Source: Duganella phyllosphaerae (GTDB lineage: Bacteria; Pseudomonadota; Gammaproteobacteria; Burkholderiales; Burkholderiaceae_D). From it: a stretch of DNA of 64,000 nucleotides. Positions 29,078 to 37,049 of the stretch are shown piece by piece. How positions within the stretch are numbered: the first letter of the stretch is position 1; each line of letters begins with the position of its first letter. The notes below the pieces were generated by a model, which saw nothing but the letters and a program-made list of their open reading frames with translations, ran no database searches and was not told the origin of the DNA. The translations under genes and the position numbers were made by a program. The stretch spans positions 1 to 64,000 of the forward strand of contig NZ_LROM01000086.1 of NCBI RefSeq assembly GCF_001758785.1, given 5' to 3'.

Positions 29078-29980
29078 TCAACGTCCGCAGGTTTCGATCA
29101 GCAGTGCCCGCACCCAGGCGTGGGCCGGGTCGTTGTGGGTGCGCTCGTGCCAGGCGACGATCTTGGTAAACCCGGGAATCTCGACCGGCGGCGCCAGTGC
29201 CACCAGCCCCGCGCTGCCGGCCACCAGCCGGCTCGGGGCGACGGCAATCAGGTCGCTGGCGCGCAGGATCTCGGGCAGCACCAAAAAGCACGGCACCGAC
29301 ACGCTCACCCGCCGCGTGCGGCCCACGCGCGCCAGCGCCTCGTCGGTGGCGCCGCGAAACGGGCTGCCGCTGTACGAGATGATGGCGTGGTCCAGCGCGC
29401 AGAACTTCGCCAGCGACAGCCGTTTGGCGCCGGCCTCGGGATGCCCCTCGCGCATCGTGCACACATAGTGTTCCTCGAACAGCACGTGGCTGTGCAGCAG
29501 CTCGGGCGAAATGGACTCGGGCACCATCAGCGCCAGCGCCAGCTCGCCCCGTTCGAGCTGGGTCTGCACCTCGTCGGGGTGGGCGGGCAGCACGGCCACG
29601 CGCATGCGCGGCGCGCGTTCGCGCAGCACCGCCAGGAACGGCACCAGCACTGCACGCTGGGCGTAGTCGGTGGCAGCGATGTTGACGGTCAGGTCCGACT
29701 GCAGGGGATCGAAGCTGGCCGGTTGCAGCATCGCTTCCACCTCGCACAGCACGCGTTTGACCTGCGCCCCCAGCGACAGCGCATGGGTGGTGGGCACGAT
29801 GCCGCGCCGGGTGCGCACGAACAGCGGATCGTTGAAGCCTTCGCGCAGGCGCGTCAGGCTGCCGCTCACGGCCGGCTGTGTCAGCGAGAGCCGCGCCGCC
29901 GCCCGGGTGACGCTGCCTTCGTCGAGCAGGGCGTCGAACACCTTGAGCAGGTTGAGGTCGATGGTTCTGATATTGGACAT
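29078..29980 (-). CDS. LysR-family transcriptional regulator
   Basis: This 300-aa regulator has the LysR N-terminal winged helix (IDLNLLKVFDALLDEGSVTR, then AAARLSLTQPAVSGSLTRLR and DPLFVRTRRGIVPT) and a periplasmic-binding-like effector domain. The N-terminal IDLNLLKVFDAL pattern is common in the NodD/SyrM-like branch. It precedes the DUF3649 operon on the same strand, but that operon has its own promoter beginning 6 nt after the lysR stop. There is no divergent target gene close by (the glycosyltransferase starts 135 nt away on the other strand), so the regulon is unclear. Confidence 0.9.
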   Translation of the reverse strand: MSNIRTIDLNLLKVFDALLDEGSVTRAAARLSLTQPAVSGSLTRLREGFNDPLFVRTRRGIVPTTHALSLGAQVKRVLCEVEAMLQPASFDPLQSDLTVNIAATDYAQRAVLVPFLAVLRERAPRMRVAVLPAHPDEVQTQLERGELALALMVPESISPELLHSHVLFEEHYVCTMREGHPEAGAKRLSLAKFCALDHAIISYSGSPFRGATDEALARVGRTRRVSVSVPCFLVLPEILRASDLIAVAPSRLVAGSAGLVALAPPVEIPGFTKIVAWHERTHNDPAHAWVRALLIETCGR

Positions 29981-30115
29981 GGTGATGGGTTTTGCCGGAG
30001 GACTGAAGCCATGTTTATACCTCAGCCGTAGAAGTTCGGCAATCGGCGGTGAGCGTGCGCAAGGCCGCTGCGGGGCGCGCTGCTACCGTGGGTATTTTGC
30101 GCGACGGGCCACACC

Positions 30116-31264
30116 ATGCACCTGCTCGACATGACGATGTACTACGCCCTCCACGGCGGCGGCATCAGCAGTTATCTCAATGCCAAGGCGCACTGGCTGG
30201 CGCGGCACAGCACGATCCGCCATACCATCGTCACGTCCAGCATGGCGCCCGAGCAGGCAGGGGCGTCGGTGATCGCGCTGCCGGGACGGGCGCTGCCGGG
30301 CATCAACGGCTACCGGGTGCCGCGCTCGCTGCGGTCGCCGCTGCAGGTGTGCGAGCGCTGTCGTCCCGATGTGATCGAGGTCGGCGACGCCGGGCCGTTT
30401 GCGCTGTCGGCGCTGGCTGCGCGACGCCGCTTCGGCATGCCGGTGGTGGGCTTTTACCACTCCGACCTGCACGCGCTGGTGGCGCAGCGTTTCGGCGCGG
30501 CCGGGGCAGCGCTGGCACGGCGCTACCTGGCCCGCGTGTACGGCCAGTGCGACCTGGTGCTGGCGCCCAGCCGGCAGATGGTCGCGCGCCTGAAGCAGCT
30601 GGGCGTGCGCGATCCGGTGTACCAGCCGCTTGGCGTCGATGCCGGCGTGTTTTGCCCGGCCCGGCGCGATCCGGCGCTGCGGCGCCGCCTGGGCCTCGCC
30701 CCCGAGACCCGGCTGCTCGTGTATGCCGGCCGCTTCACGCCGCAAAAAAAGCTGCACCTGCTCGATGGCGCCATGCAGCGCCTGGGTCGGCCGTATCACC
30801 TGCTGCTCGTTGGCGGCGGCGGTGAGCCACCACCGATCCCGCGCAGCACGGTGCTGCCGTTCGTGACCGAGCCGCAGCGGCTGGCGGCGCTGCTGGGCGG
30901 CTGCGACCTGTTCGTGCACCCGGCCGATGGCGAAACCTTCGGCCTCGTGGCGCTCGAGGCGATGGCCTGCGGCGTGCCGGTGCTGGGCACGGGCGGCGGC
31001 GTGGCCGAACTGATCGACCATCACACCGGGCTGGTGGTGGCGCCCGACAGCGCGGCCGCCCTGGCCGAGGGCATCGCGGCGCTGTTCGAGTCCGGACCTG
31101 GCCGCTGCCTGGCGTCCCTGGCCGGCAACGCACGGCGCCAGGCCTGCGACATCTACGACTGGAACCACATCATGCCGCAGCTGCTCGAGCGCTATGCCCG
31201 GCTGGCGCCGATAAATCATGCCGATGATTTTTTCAGGCGGCGCGTGCCATCATCGAAGGGGTGA
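30116..31264 (+). CDS. Family 4 glycosyltransferase
   Basis: This 382-aa GT-B fold enzyme has an N-terminal acceptor domain beginning MHLLDMTMYYALHGGGISSY, typical of GT4 proteins (glycine-rich loop GGGISSY). The C-terminal donor domain contains VYAGRFTPQKKLHLL and the EX7E-type motif ETFGLVALE (about residue 282). It resembles GDP-mannose-dependent alpha-mannosyltransferases, but the sugar cannot be settled. The ATG at 30116 has no good ribosome binding site, and ATG 30131 is an alternative. It lies between lysR and the pectate lyase with no obvious operon partner. Confidence 0.87.
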   Translation: MHLLDMTMYYALHGGGISSYLNAKAHWLARHSTIRHTIVTSSMAPEQAGASVIALPGRALPGINGYRVPRSLRSPLQVCERCRPDVIEVGDAGPFALSALAARRRFGMPVVGFYHSDLHALVAQRFGAAGAALARRYLARVYGQCDLVLAPSRQMVARLKQLGVRDPVYQPLGVDAGVFCPARRDPALRRRLGLAPETRLLVYAGRFTPQKKLHLLDGAMQRLGRPYHLLLVGGGGEPPPIPRSTVLPFVTEPQRLAALLGGCDLFVHPADGETFGLVALEAMACGVPVLGTGGGVAELIDHHTGLVVAPDSAAALAEGIAALFESGPGRCLASLAGNARRQACDIYDWNHIMPQLLERYARLAPINHADDFFRRRVPSSKG

Positions 31265-31301
31265 CTATAATCAACGGACCATAAAACTACATTAAGAGAC
31301 C

Positions 31302-32600
31302 ATGAAAAATTTCGCACCCCTGCTGCTTGTCCTGGCCGCCGCGCCAGCCTTCTCCGCCACTTATTATGTCGCTCCGAATGGCAACAACAGCAATGCCGGC
31401 ACCCAGGCCGCGCCGTTTGCCACCATCGCGCGTGCGCAAACCCAGGCCCAGCCGGGCGACACCGTGTACCTGCGCGGTGGCCGCTATGCCTACACGGCCG
31501 GCGTGGAAAGCTGTGCCAGCCGCACCGCCATCGTCAACGCCATCACGCTCGACAAGAGCGGCGCGGAAGGGCGGCCGATCCGCTACTGGGCCTTCCCGGG
31601 CGAGACGCCGGTGTTCGATTTTTCGGCGATGAAGGACGACTGCCGCGTGAAGGGTTTCAATGTGACCGGCAGCTGGCTGCACCTGAAGGGACTGGAAGTG
31701 ACGGGCGCGCCGCAACAGCCGGGCAACCGTCTCAATCACGAATCGTGGGGCATCTGGGTCAATGGCAGCCGCAACACCTTCGAGCAGCTCGACCTGCACC
31801 ACAATATGGGGCCGGGCCTGTTCATCCAGAACGGCAGCTACAACCTGGTGCTCAACAGCGACTCGCACCATAACTACGATCCGTACACGTCCAACGGCGC
31901 CGGCCAGAGCGCCGATGGTTTCGGCGCCCACATCAAGGCCAACAATCCGGGCAATGTGTTCCGCGGCTGCCGCGCCTGGGCCAACTCCGACGACGGCTTC
32001 GACCTGATCAACGCGTTCTCCCCGGTGGTGATCGAAAACTCGTGGGCCTGGTCGCAAGGCTACCTGCCCGGCACCACCACCCCGCTGCAAGCCGGTAACG
32101 GCAATGGCATCAAGGCCGGCGGCTATGGCGGCGCGTATGTGTCGAACGGTGTGAAGCACACTGTGCGCTTCTCGGTGGCGTTCAGGAACAAGGCGGCCGG
32201 CTTCTACGCCAACCACCATCCGGTGGCGCTGGACTTCTTCAACAACACCTCGTTCGAGAACGGTTACAACTACGACATGCTGGGTATTGCGGCCGACGGC
32301 TCCAACGTCAACCTGGGCACGCTGCGCAACAACATCTCGTACAAGGGCCAGCAGTCGCGTAATATCGACGGCGCCAATATGCGCTACAACTCGTGGAATT
32401 TGCCGGTGACGGTGTCCGACGCCGACTTCGACGACGTCTCCGCCACCGGCTGGGATGCGCCGCGCCAGGCCGACGGCAGCCTGCCGGTGCTGCGCTCGTA
32501 CCGCCTGCGCACCGGCAGCGACCTGATCGACAAGGGTGGCGACGTCGGCCTGCCGTTCCAGGGACCTGCACCCGACCTGGGCGCGTTCGAGAAGCAGTAA
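31302..32600 (+). CDS. Pectate lyase, polysaccharide lyase family 9 (PelL/PelX-like), secreted
   Basis: This 432-aa protein has a signal peptide (MKNFAPLLLVLAAAPAFSA) followed directly by TYYVAPNGNNSNAGTQAAPF, the usual start of secreted beta-helix lyases. The beta-helix carries PL9 signatures: SADGFGAHIKANN (about 204), ANSDDGFDLINAF (about 228, Ca-binding aspartates) and NGNGIKAGGYG (about 267), whose lysine is the expected catalytic base. It cleaves polygalacturonate by beta-elimination. A TATAAT -10 (31266-31271) lies 31 nt before the start, so it has its own promoter. It complements the GH28 enzyme 13 kb away. Confidence 0.9.
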   Translation: MKNFAPLLLVLAAAPAFSATYYVAPNGNNSNAGTQAAPFATIARAQTQAQPGDTVYLRGGRYAYTAGVESCASRTAIVNAITLDKSGAEGRPIRYWAFPGETPVFDFSAMKDDCRVKGFNVTGSWLHLKGLEVTGAPQQPGNRLNHESWGIWVNGSRNTFEQLDLHHNMGPGLFIQNGSYNLVLNSDSHHNYDPYTSNGAGQSADGFGAHIKANNPGNVFRGCRAWANSDDGFDLINAFSPVVIENSWAWSQGYLPGTTTPLQAGNGNGIKAGGYGGAYVSNGVKHTVRFSVAFRNKAAGFYANHHPVALDFFNNTSFENGYNYDMLGIAADGSNVNLGTLRNNISYKGQQSRNIDGANMRYNSWNLPVTVSDADFDDVSATGWDAPRQADGSLPVLRSYRLRTGSDLIDKGGDVGLPFQGPAPDLGAFEKQ

Positions 32601-32613
32601 CTGCGCGCGGTAA

Positions 32614-34179
32614 CTACTCTTTCAGCTTGGACGCCAGCTGCGCCACGCGGTCAGGATCGGCCTTCACGGCGGTGCTGATGGCGCGGCCGTAGTTGGCGTC
32701 GGCCTTGTAGAAGTACGACAGCATGGTGTACTTGATGCCGTCATCCTTGACCTGACCCAGGTCGCCGGCCAGGTTGCTCACCAGGTTGGTCTGCTGGCTT
32801 TTATCGAGCGAGCGGTAGAAGTCGCCGGCCTGGGCAAAGTTCAGCGTCTTGACGGTACGGGCCTGCTGGGTGGTGCCGGTCAGCTTCAACTCGGTGGCCT
32901 TGAATTCGGCGTTGTCGGCCAGCGGGGCGCGCTCGCTCGGCTGGTAGTTGACGTCGCCCTTGCGGCTGCCGCTGTTGGTGGCGCCATCCTGGTTGTAGTT
33001 GGCCACTACATTGCGCGGACGGTTGATCGGCAGTTGCAGGCCGTTTGCGCCGATGCGATGCAGCTGGGTGTCGGCGTACGAGAACAGGCGGCCTTGCAGC
33101 ATGCGGTCTTCCGACGGCTCGATGCCCGGCACCAGGTTCGATGGCGCCATCGCCGACTGCTCGGTTTCCAGGAACACGTTATCCGGGTTGCGGTTCAATG
33201 TCATGGTGCCGACCTTGGTTTCCGGTACGCCGGGCCAGATCTTGGTGGCGTCGAGGGCATCGAAATTGAACTTTGTCAGCTGCTCGGGTTTCAGTACCTG
33301 CACGTACAAATCCCACTGCGGATAGCGGCCATCCTTGATCGCGCCGATCAGGTCGCGCGTCATGTGGTTGAATTCGCGGCCCTGGATGGTTTCCACTTGT
33401 TTCGCGTCCAGGTTCTTCTCGCCCTGCAGGCTTTTCCAGTGGAATTTGACGTAGCTGACCTGGTTCTTCGCGTTGACGAATTTATAGGCGTGCACGCTGT
33501 TGCCATCCATCTCGCGGTAGCTGGCCGGCGTGCCCAGGTCGGTGTACAGGCGCGTGAGCATGTGGGTCGATTCCGGCTGGTGCGAGAAGAAATCGAAGAA
33601 ACGGTTCGGGTCCTGGATGTTGGAGTCGGGCGCCGGTTTGAGCGAATGCACCATGTCCGGGAACTTCATGGCGTCGCGGATGAAGAAGACTGGCAGATTA
33701 TTGCCGACCAGGTCCCAGTTGCCTTGGCTGGTATAGAACTTGGTGGCAAAGCCGCGCGGATCGCGCAGGGTTTCCGGCGAGTGGTTGCCGTGGATGACGC
33801 TGGAAAAGCGCACGAACACCGGCGTCTGCTGGCCCGGCGTAAAAACCGCCGCCCGTGTGTATTCCGAGATGTCCTTGCTGGCGACGAACACGCCATGGGC
33901 GCCGGTGCCGCGCGCATGGACCACGCGCTCGGGCTGGCGCTCGCGGTCGAAGCGCTGCAGTTTCTGGATCAAGTGGACATCCTGCAGCAGCACCGGGCCG
34001 TTGGGGCCGGCCGTTTGCGAATTCTGGTTGTCGCCGACCGGGGCGCCGTTGTCGCGGGTCATCTGGGTGGCGGCCTGGGTAGCGGGTTGGGTCGATGGCT
34101 GCGGTGCGGTCTGGGCGTGGGCGGCGCCGCATCCCAGCACTGCGGTGAGGGCCAGGGTGGCCATGGCAGGTGAGTTCAT
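32614..34179 (-). CDS. Catalase, heme monofunctional, with signal peptide
   Basis: This 521-aa small-subunit-type catalase disproportionates H2O2. An N-terminal signal (MNSPAMATLALTAVLGCGAA, cleavage near HAQ) and a Gln/Thr linker place it in the periplasm, unlike the usual cytosolic enzymes. Active-site residues are present: H88 in RVVHARGTGAHG, N161 in VGNNLPVFFIRD and the proximal heme tyrosine in GRLFSYADTQLHRIG (about 372). It is convergent with the pectate lyase (13-nt gap). The upstream region holds a CTAT-N7-ATAG element suggestive of OxyR control. Confidence 0.95.
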   Translation of the reverse strand: MNSPAMATLALTAVLGCGAAHAQTAPQPSTQPATQAATQMTRDNGAPVGDNQNSQTAGPNGPVLLQDVHLIQKLQRFDRERQPERVVHARGTGAHGVFVASKDISEYTRAAVFTPGQQTPVFVRFSSVIHGNHSPETLRDPRGFATKFYTSQGNWDLVGNNLPVFFIRDAMKFPDMVHSLKPAPDSNIQDPNRFFDFFSHQPESTHMLTRLYTDLGTPASYREMDGNSVHAYKFVNAKNQVSYVKFHWKSLQGEKNLDAKQVETIQGREFNHMTRDLIGAIKDGRYPQWDLYVQVLKPEQLTKFNFDALDATKIWPGVPETKVGTMTLNRNPDNVFLETEQSAMAPSNLVPGIEPSEDRMLQGRLFSYADTQLHRIGANGLQLPINRPRNVVANYNQDGATNSGSRKGDVNYQPSERAPLADNAEFKATELKLTGTTQQARTVKTLNFAQAGDFYRSLDKSQQTNLVSNLAGDLGQVKDDGIKYTMLSYFYKADANYGRAISTAVKADPDRVAQLASKLKE

Positions 34180-34218
34180 GATGTCTCCGTTTAGGGCAAG
34201 GAAGACAACATTAATGCC

Positions 34219-34262
34219 AGGACAGTCATTGTCCTAGTCAATTATTTCTATGAAATCGATAG
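34219..34262 (-). promoter_or_regulatory. Putative control region of catalase: hairpin palindrome and OxyR-like element
   Basis: AGGACA/TGTCCT (34219-34224 and 34230-34235) form a 6-bp inverted repeat. Next to it CTAT-N7-ATAG (34248-34262) matches the central half of the OxyR consensus (ATAG-N7-CTAT repeated). The outer OxyR tetranucleotides are degenerate (CTGA on one side, no match on the other), so this is suggestive only. Confidence 0.4.
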
Positions 34263-34362
34263 TGTTTTACTGAGAGTTACCGCATGTCTCCCCGCCATAG
34301 GGCAGGGGAAAACCGCCGAAGCCTGCGCTAGACTGGTGTTCACCAACAAAAGGAGAGACGCC

Positions 34363-34629
34363 ATGAGCGACGGCTGCCAGCACTTCAACCAGATTCATAC
34401 TCACGCCGCCAATACCAGCGGTTGCGAAGAATGCACGAAGATGGGCGACACCTGGGTTCACTTGCGCGTGTGCCTGACCTGCGGCCACACCGGCTGCTGC
34501 GACCAATCGAAAAACCGCCACGCCACCAAGCACTTCGAGGCCACCGGCCACCCGATCATGCGCTCCAAGGAGCGCGGCGAGACCTGGGGCTGGTGCTACA
34601 TTGACGAGGAAATGTTCGACCCGATCTGA
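34363..34629 (+). CDS. UBP-type zinc finger protein
   Basis: This 88-aa protein is essentially one ZnF-UBP domain. Zinc ligands are regularly spaced: C/H in DGCQHFNQIH, CEEC, CLTCGHTGCC and HATKHFEATGH. In eukaryotes this fold binds the ubiquitin C-terminus; the role of free-standing bacterial copies is not established. The start at 34363 is set by AGGAG (34351-34355) 7 nt upstream; an earlier in-frame ATG lacks this. It is a single gene transcribed away from the catalase. Confidence 0.88.
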   Translation: MSDGCQHFNQIHTHAANTSGCEECTKMGDTWVHLRVCLTCGHTGCCDQSKNRHATKHFEATGHPIMRSKERGETWGWCYIDEEMFDPI

Positions 34630-34694
34630 ATCCCGGTGCCGAAAATCCGTCACTCGCGCGCAGGCGGGCGCCCAATTTCCCTCCACTGGCTGTC

Positions 34695-35297
34695 TTAATG
34701 GCTGTCTTGCTGGCTGTTCTTCTTTCTGAACTGCGCCGCCTTGTAGCGGTTGCCGCACAAGGCCATGCTGCACCAGCGGCGCTTGTGCGACTTGGTGCGG
34801 TCGTAAAACCACAGGATGCAGTCGGGATGTTCGCACTGCCGCACCAGCGTGAAGTCGCCTTCGACCAGCAACTGCGCCACCGCTTCGGCCACCGGGCCCA
34901 GTAACGAGGCAATCGCGTCGCCGCGCGCGGTGCGGGTGAGGGCCAGCTTGCCGTCGCCGCCGCGCGCCAGGTGCGGCGCCCCCAGGTAGGCGTGCAGGTA
35001 GGCGTTGAGTGCGGCGATATCGGCGTCGTCGGCGCCGCCTTCTTCCTCATCCTTGCGTGCGGCGATCAAGCGGCGCGCCAGCGTGCGCAAGGCCACTGCC
35101 TGCGCATGCAGCGCTGCGCTGTCCACCTGCCCATGCGCTACCACCACGCCTTGCCGCGCCAGCCACGCGCGTACCTCTTCACCGCTATGCCAGTAGTCCA
35201 CGGCCGCGCCGTCGTTGCGTGCTTCCGTGTTGAGCAAATCCATTGCCAGGTGGTCGCCCACTTGCGGCGCTTCTTCCTTGATGGCGGTCAGTATCAT
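34695..35297 (-). CDS. CGNR zinc finger protein (ABATE domain), probable transcriptional regulator
   Basis: This 200-aa protein has an N-terminal ABATE-type domain (HLAMDLLNTEARNDGAAVDY) and a C-terminal CGNR zinc finger: CEHPDC, then FYDRTKSHKRRWCSMALCGNR (only CEHPDC and CSMALCGNR are the key parts). CGNR proteins are thought to be DNA-binding stress regulators. It is divergent from an exported alpha/beta hydrolase, and the 115-nt intergenic region carries three copies of an AATTnAnnnGGTTA-like motif. That suggests it controls both genes. Confidence 0.88.
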   Translation of the reverse strand: MILTAIKEEAPQVGDHLAMDLLNTEARNDGAAVDYWHSGEEVRAWLARQGVVVAHGQVDSAALHAQAVALRTLARRLIAARKDEEEGGADDADIAALNAYLHAYLGAPHLARGGDGKLALTRTARGDAIASLLGPVAEAVAQLLVEGDFTLVRQCEHPDCILWFYDRTKSHKRRWCSMALCGNRYKAAQFRKKNSQQDSH

Positions 35298-35313
35298 GAT
35301 AACCTCTAAAAAT

Positions 35314-35385
35314 GTAATTGACAGGTTACTTAGTTGGCGCCATACTGCGCTGCATGTAACCGGATTAATTGAATTATACAGGTTA
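35314..35385. promoter_or_regulatory. Divergent promoter with three repeated operator-like motifs
   Basis: Motif copies are AATTGACAGGTTA (35316-35328, direct), AATTATACAGGTTA (35372-35385, direct) and TGTAACCGGATTAATT (35354-35369, inverted). A promoter for the hydrolase is predicted from a perfect TTGACA (35318-35323), a 17-nt spacer and CATACT (35341-35346). The first motif copy lies exactly over the -35 box, so binding there should affect transcription. Confidence 0.55.
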
Positions 35386-35412
35386 TTAAACTATCCAACC
35401 CAGAGGAATACC

Positions 35413-36351
35413 ATGACCACATCCACCATCGCTGCCGCCGCCATCCTGGCCTCCACCTTGTCCGCCCCCGTCCTCGCGCTCACCGCGCCGCCTGTCGTCC
35501 ACCACCAGTCGCTGGAGGTCCAGGGCGTGAACGTGTTTTACCGCGAAGCCGGTCCTGCCAATGCACCGACGGTGCTGCTGCTGCATGGCTTCGGCGCGTC
35601 GTCGTACATGTTCCGCAACCTGATTCCGCAACTGGCCGGCAAGTACCACGTGATCGCGCCGGACCTGCCGGGTTTCGGCCAGACCGTCGTGCAGCCCGGC
35701 GTCAAGTTCGACTACACTTTTGACAACCTGACCAAGGTGATCGACGCCTTCACGGTGGCCAAGGGCATCGACCGCTACGCCATGTACGTGTTCGATTACG
35801 GCGCACCGGTGGGCTGGCGCCTGGCGGTGAAGAATCCGCACAAGATCACCGCCATCGTCAGCCAGAACGGTAACGGCTACGAAGAAGGCCTGAGCGACGG
35901 CTGGGCCGACATGCGCCGCGCCTGGGCTGCACCAACCCCCGCCAACCGCGAAGCGCTGCGCCGCTTCAACTCGTTGGAGACGACAAAATGGCAGTACACG
36001 GAAGGCGTGCGCGACACCACGCTGATCGCGCCCGAAACCTGGCAACTGGCGCATGCGGCGATCGAGCGCGTGGGCGTGGAAGTGCAAATGGATTTGCTGG
36101 TCGATTACGGCCAGAATATCAAGCAATACGCGCAACTGCACGAATACTTCCGCCGCCAGCAACCGCCGCTGCTGGCCATCTGGGGCAAGAACGATCCGTT
36201 CTTCCTGCCGGCCGGCGCCGAAGCGTTCAAGCGCGACAACCGGAACGCGCAAGTGCGCTTCCTCGATACCGGCCACTTCGCCAACGAGACGCATGGCGCC
36301 GAGATTGGTGCGGCGATGCTCGAGTTCCTGGACCAGGCGGGCGTCAAGTAA
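35413..36351 (+). CDS. Exported alpha/beta hydrolase (dehalogenase/epoxide hydrolase-like)
   Basis: This 312-aa protein has a signal peptide (MTTSTIAAAAILASTLSAPV, cleavage near LAL-TA) and the alpha/beta-hydrolase fold. The oxyanion motif is LLLHGFGASSYMFRNL. The nucleophile elbow position reads VFDYGAPVG, implying an aspartate nucleophile as in haloalkane dehalogenases and epoxide hydrolases rather than a serine. A downstream aspartate (WGKNDPFFLP) and the catalytic histidine (LDTGHFANETHG) complete the triad. ATG 35413 follows AGAGGA and opens the signal peptide. The natural substrate is unknown. The divergent CGNR regulator probably controls it. Confidence 0.85.
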   Translation: MTTSTIAAAAILASTLSAPVLALTAPPVVHHQSLEVQGVNVFYREAGPANAPTVLLLHGFGASSYMFRNLIPQLAGKYHVIAPDLPGFGQTVVQPGVKFDYTFDNLTKVIDAFTVAKGIDRYAMYVFDYGAPVGWRLAVKNPHKITAIVSQNGNGYEEGLSDGWADMRRAWAAPTPANREALRRFNSLETTKWQYTEGVRDTTLIAPETWQLAHAAIERVGVEVQMDLLVDYGQNIKQYAQLHEYFRRQQPPLLAIWGKNDPFFLPAGAEAFKRDNRNAQVRFLDTGHFANETHGAEIGAAMLEFLDQAGVK

Positions 36352-36353
36352 GC

Positions 36354-37049
36354 TTATCGTTGCCGGCTGCTGGCGAATTCCTCGATCTTGTGGGTGGCCC
36401 CGGACACCACCAGGATATCGCCAGGGCGCACCAGCGTTTCCGGCAGCGCATGCTGAAAATCTTCGCCGGCGCGCTTGACGCCGACGATGGTCACGCCGAA
36501 GCGTGAACGCACTTGGGCGTCGGCCAGCGTCTTGTTGTGGGTGAGGACGGGCGCGCGCAGCTTGGCGATGGCAAAACCGTCGTCGAACTCGATGAAGTCC
36601 ATCATCCGCCCGCTGATCAGGTGCGCCACCCGCTCGCCCATGTCCACTTCCGGATAGACCACGTGGTGGGCGCCGATGCGCTGGGCGATCTGGCCGTGTT
36701 CGGGCGTGAGCGCCTTGACCCAGATGTCCTTGATACCGAGTTCGGTGAGCACCATCAGCGACATCAGGCTGCTGGCCAGGTCGGCGCCGATGCCGACGAT
36801 GGCGTGCGAGAACTCGGCCACGCCCAGCTGGCGCAGCACGCTGGCGTTGGTGGTGTCGGCCTGCACCGCGTGGGTGAGCTTGTCGGCCCACAGCTGCACC
36901 AGGTCGGCGTCGCGGTCGATGCCCATCACGTCGTGACCCATGCGCATCAGCGTTTCGGCCACCGAACCGCCAAAGCGCCCCAGGCCGATGACGACCACGC
37001 TGTCGCCGCTGGAAAACGAGAACTGCTCTGAAAAGATCTTACCCAACAA
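36354..37049 (-). CDS. ktrA: Potassium uptake regulatory subunit (KtrA/TrkA family)
   Basis: This 231-aa cytosolic protein has an RCK_N Rossmann domain (VVVIGLGRFGGSVAETL, nucleotide-binding GxGxxG; acidic end in MGIDRD) and an RCK_C domain (about 150-231, VRPGDILVVSG). Single-RCK length indicates KtrA rather than the double-length TrkA. It forms an octameric ring gating the KtrB channel in response to ATP/ADP. It overlaps the end of the ktrB-like gene by 11 nt, so the two are coupled. It is convergent with the hydrolase gene. Confidence 0.9.
   Translation of the reverse strand: MLGKIFSEQFSFSSGDSVVVIGLGRFGGSVAETLMRMGHDVMGIDRDADLVQLWADKLTHAVQADTTNASVLRQLGVAEFSHAIVGIGADLASSLMSLMVLTELGIKDIWVKALTPEHGQIAQRIGAHHVVYPEVDMGERVAHLISGRMMDFIEFDDGFAIAKLRAPVLTHNKTLADAQVRSRFGVTIVGVKRAGEDFQHALPETLVRPGDILVVSGATHKIEEFASSRQR

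Noticed and set aside
30049..30825. Overlapping plus-strand frame at the glycosyltransferase
   Set aside because: The alternative frame is Arg/Ala/Pro-rich without motifs. The glycosyltransferase frame carries the donor-domain and EX7E motifs.
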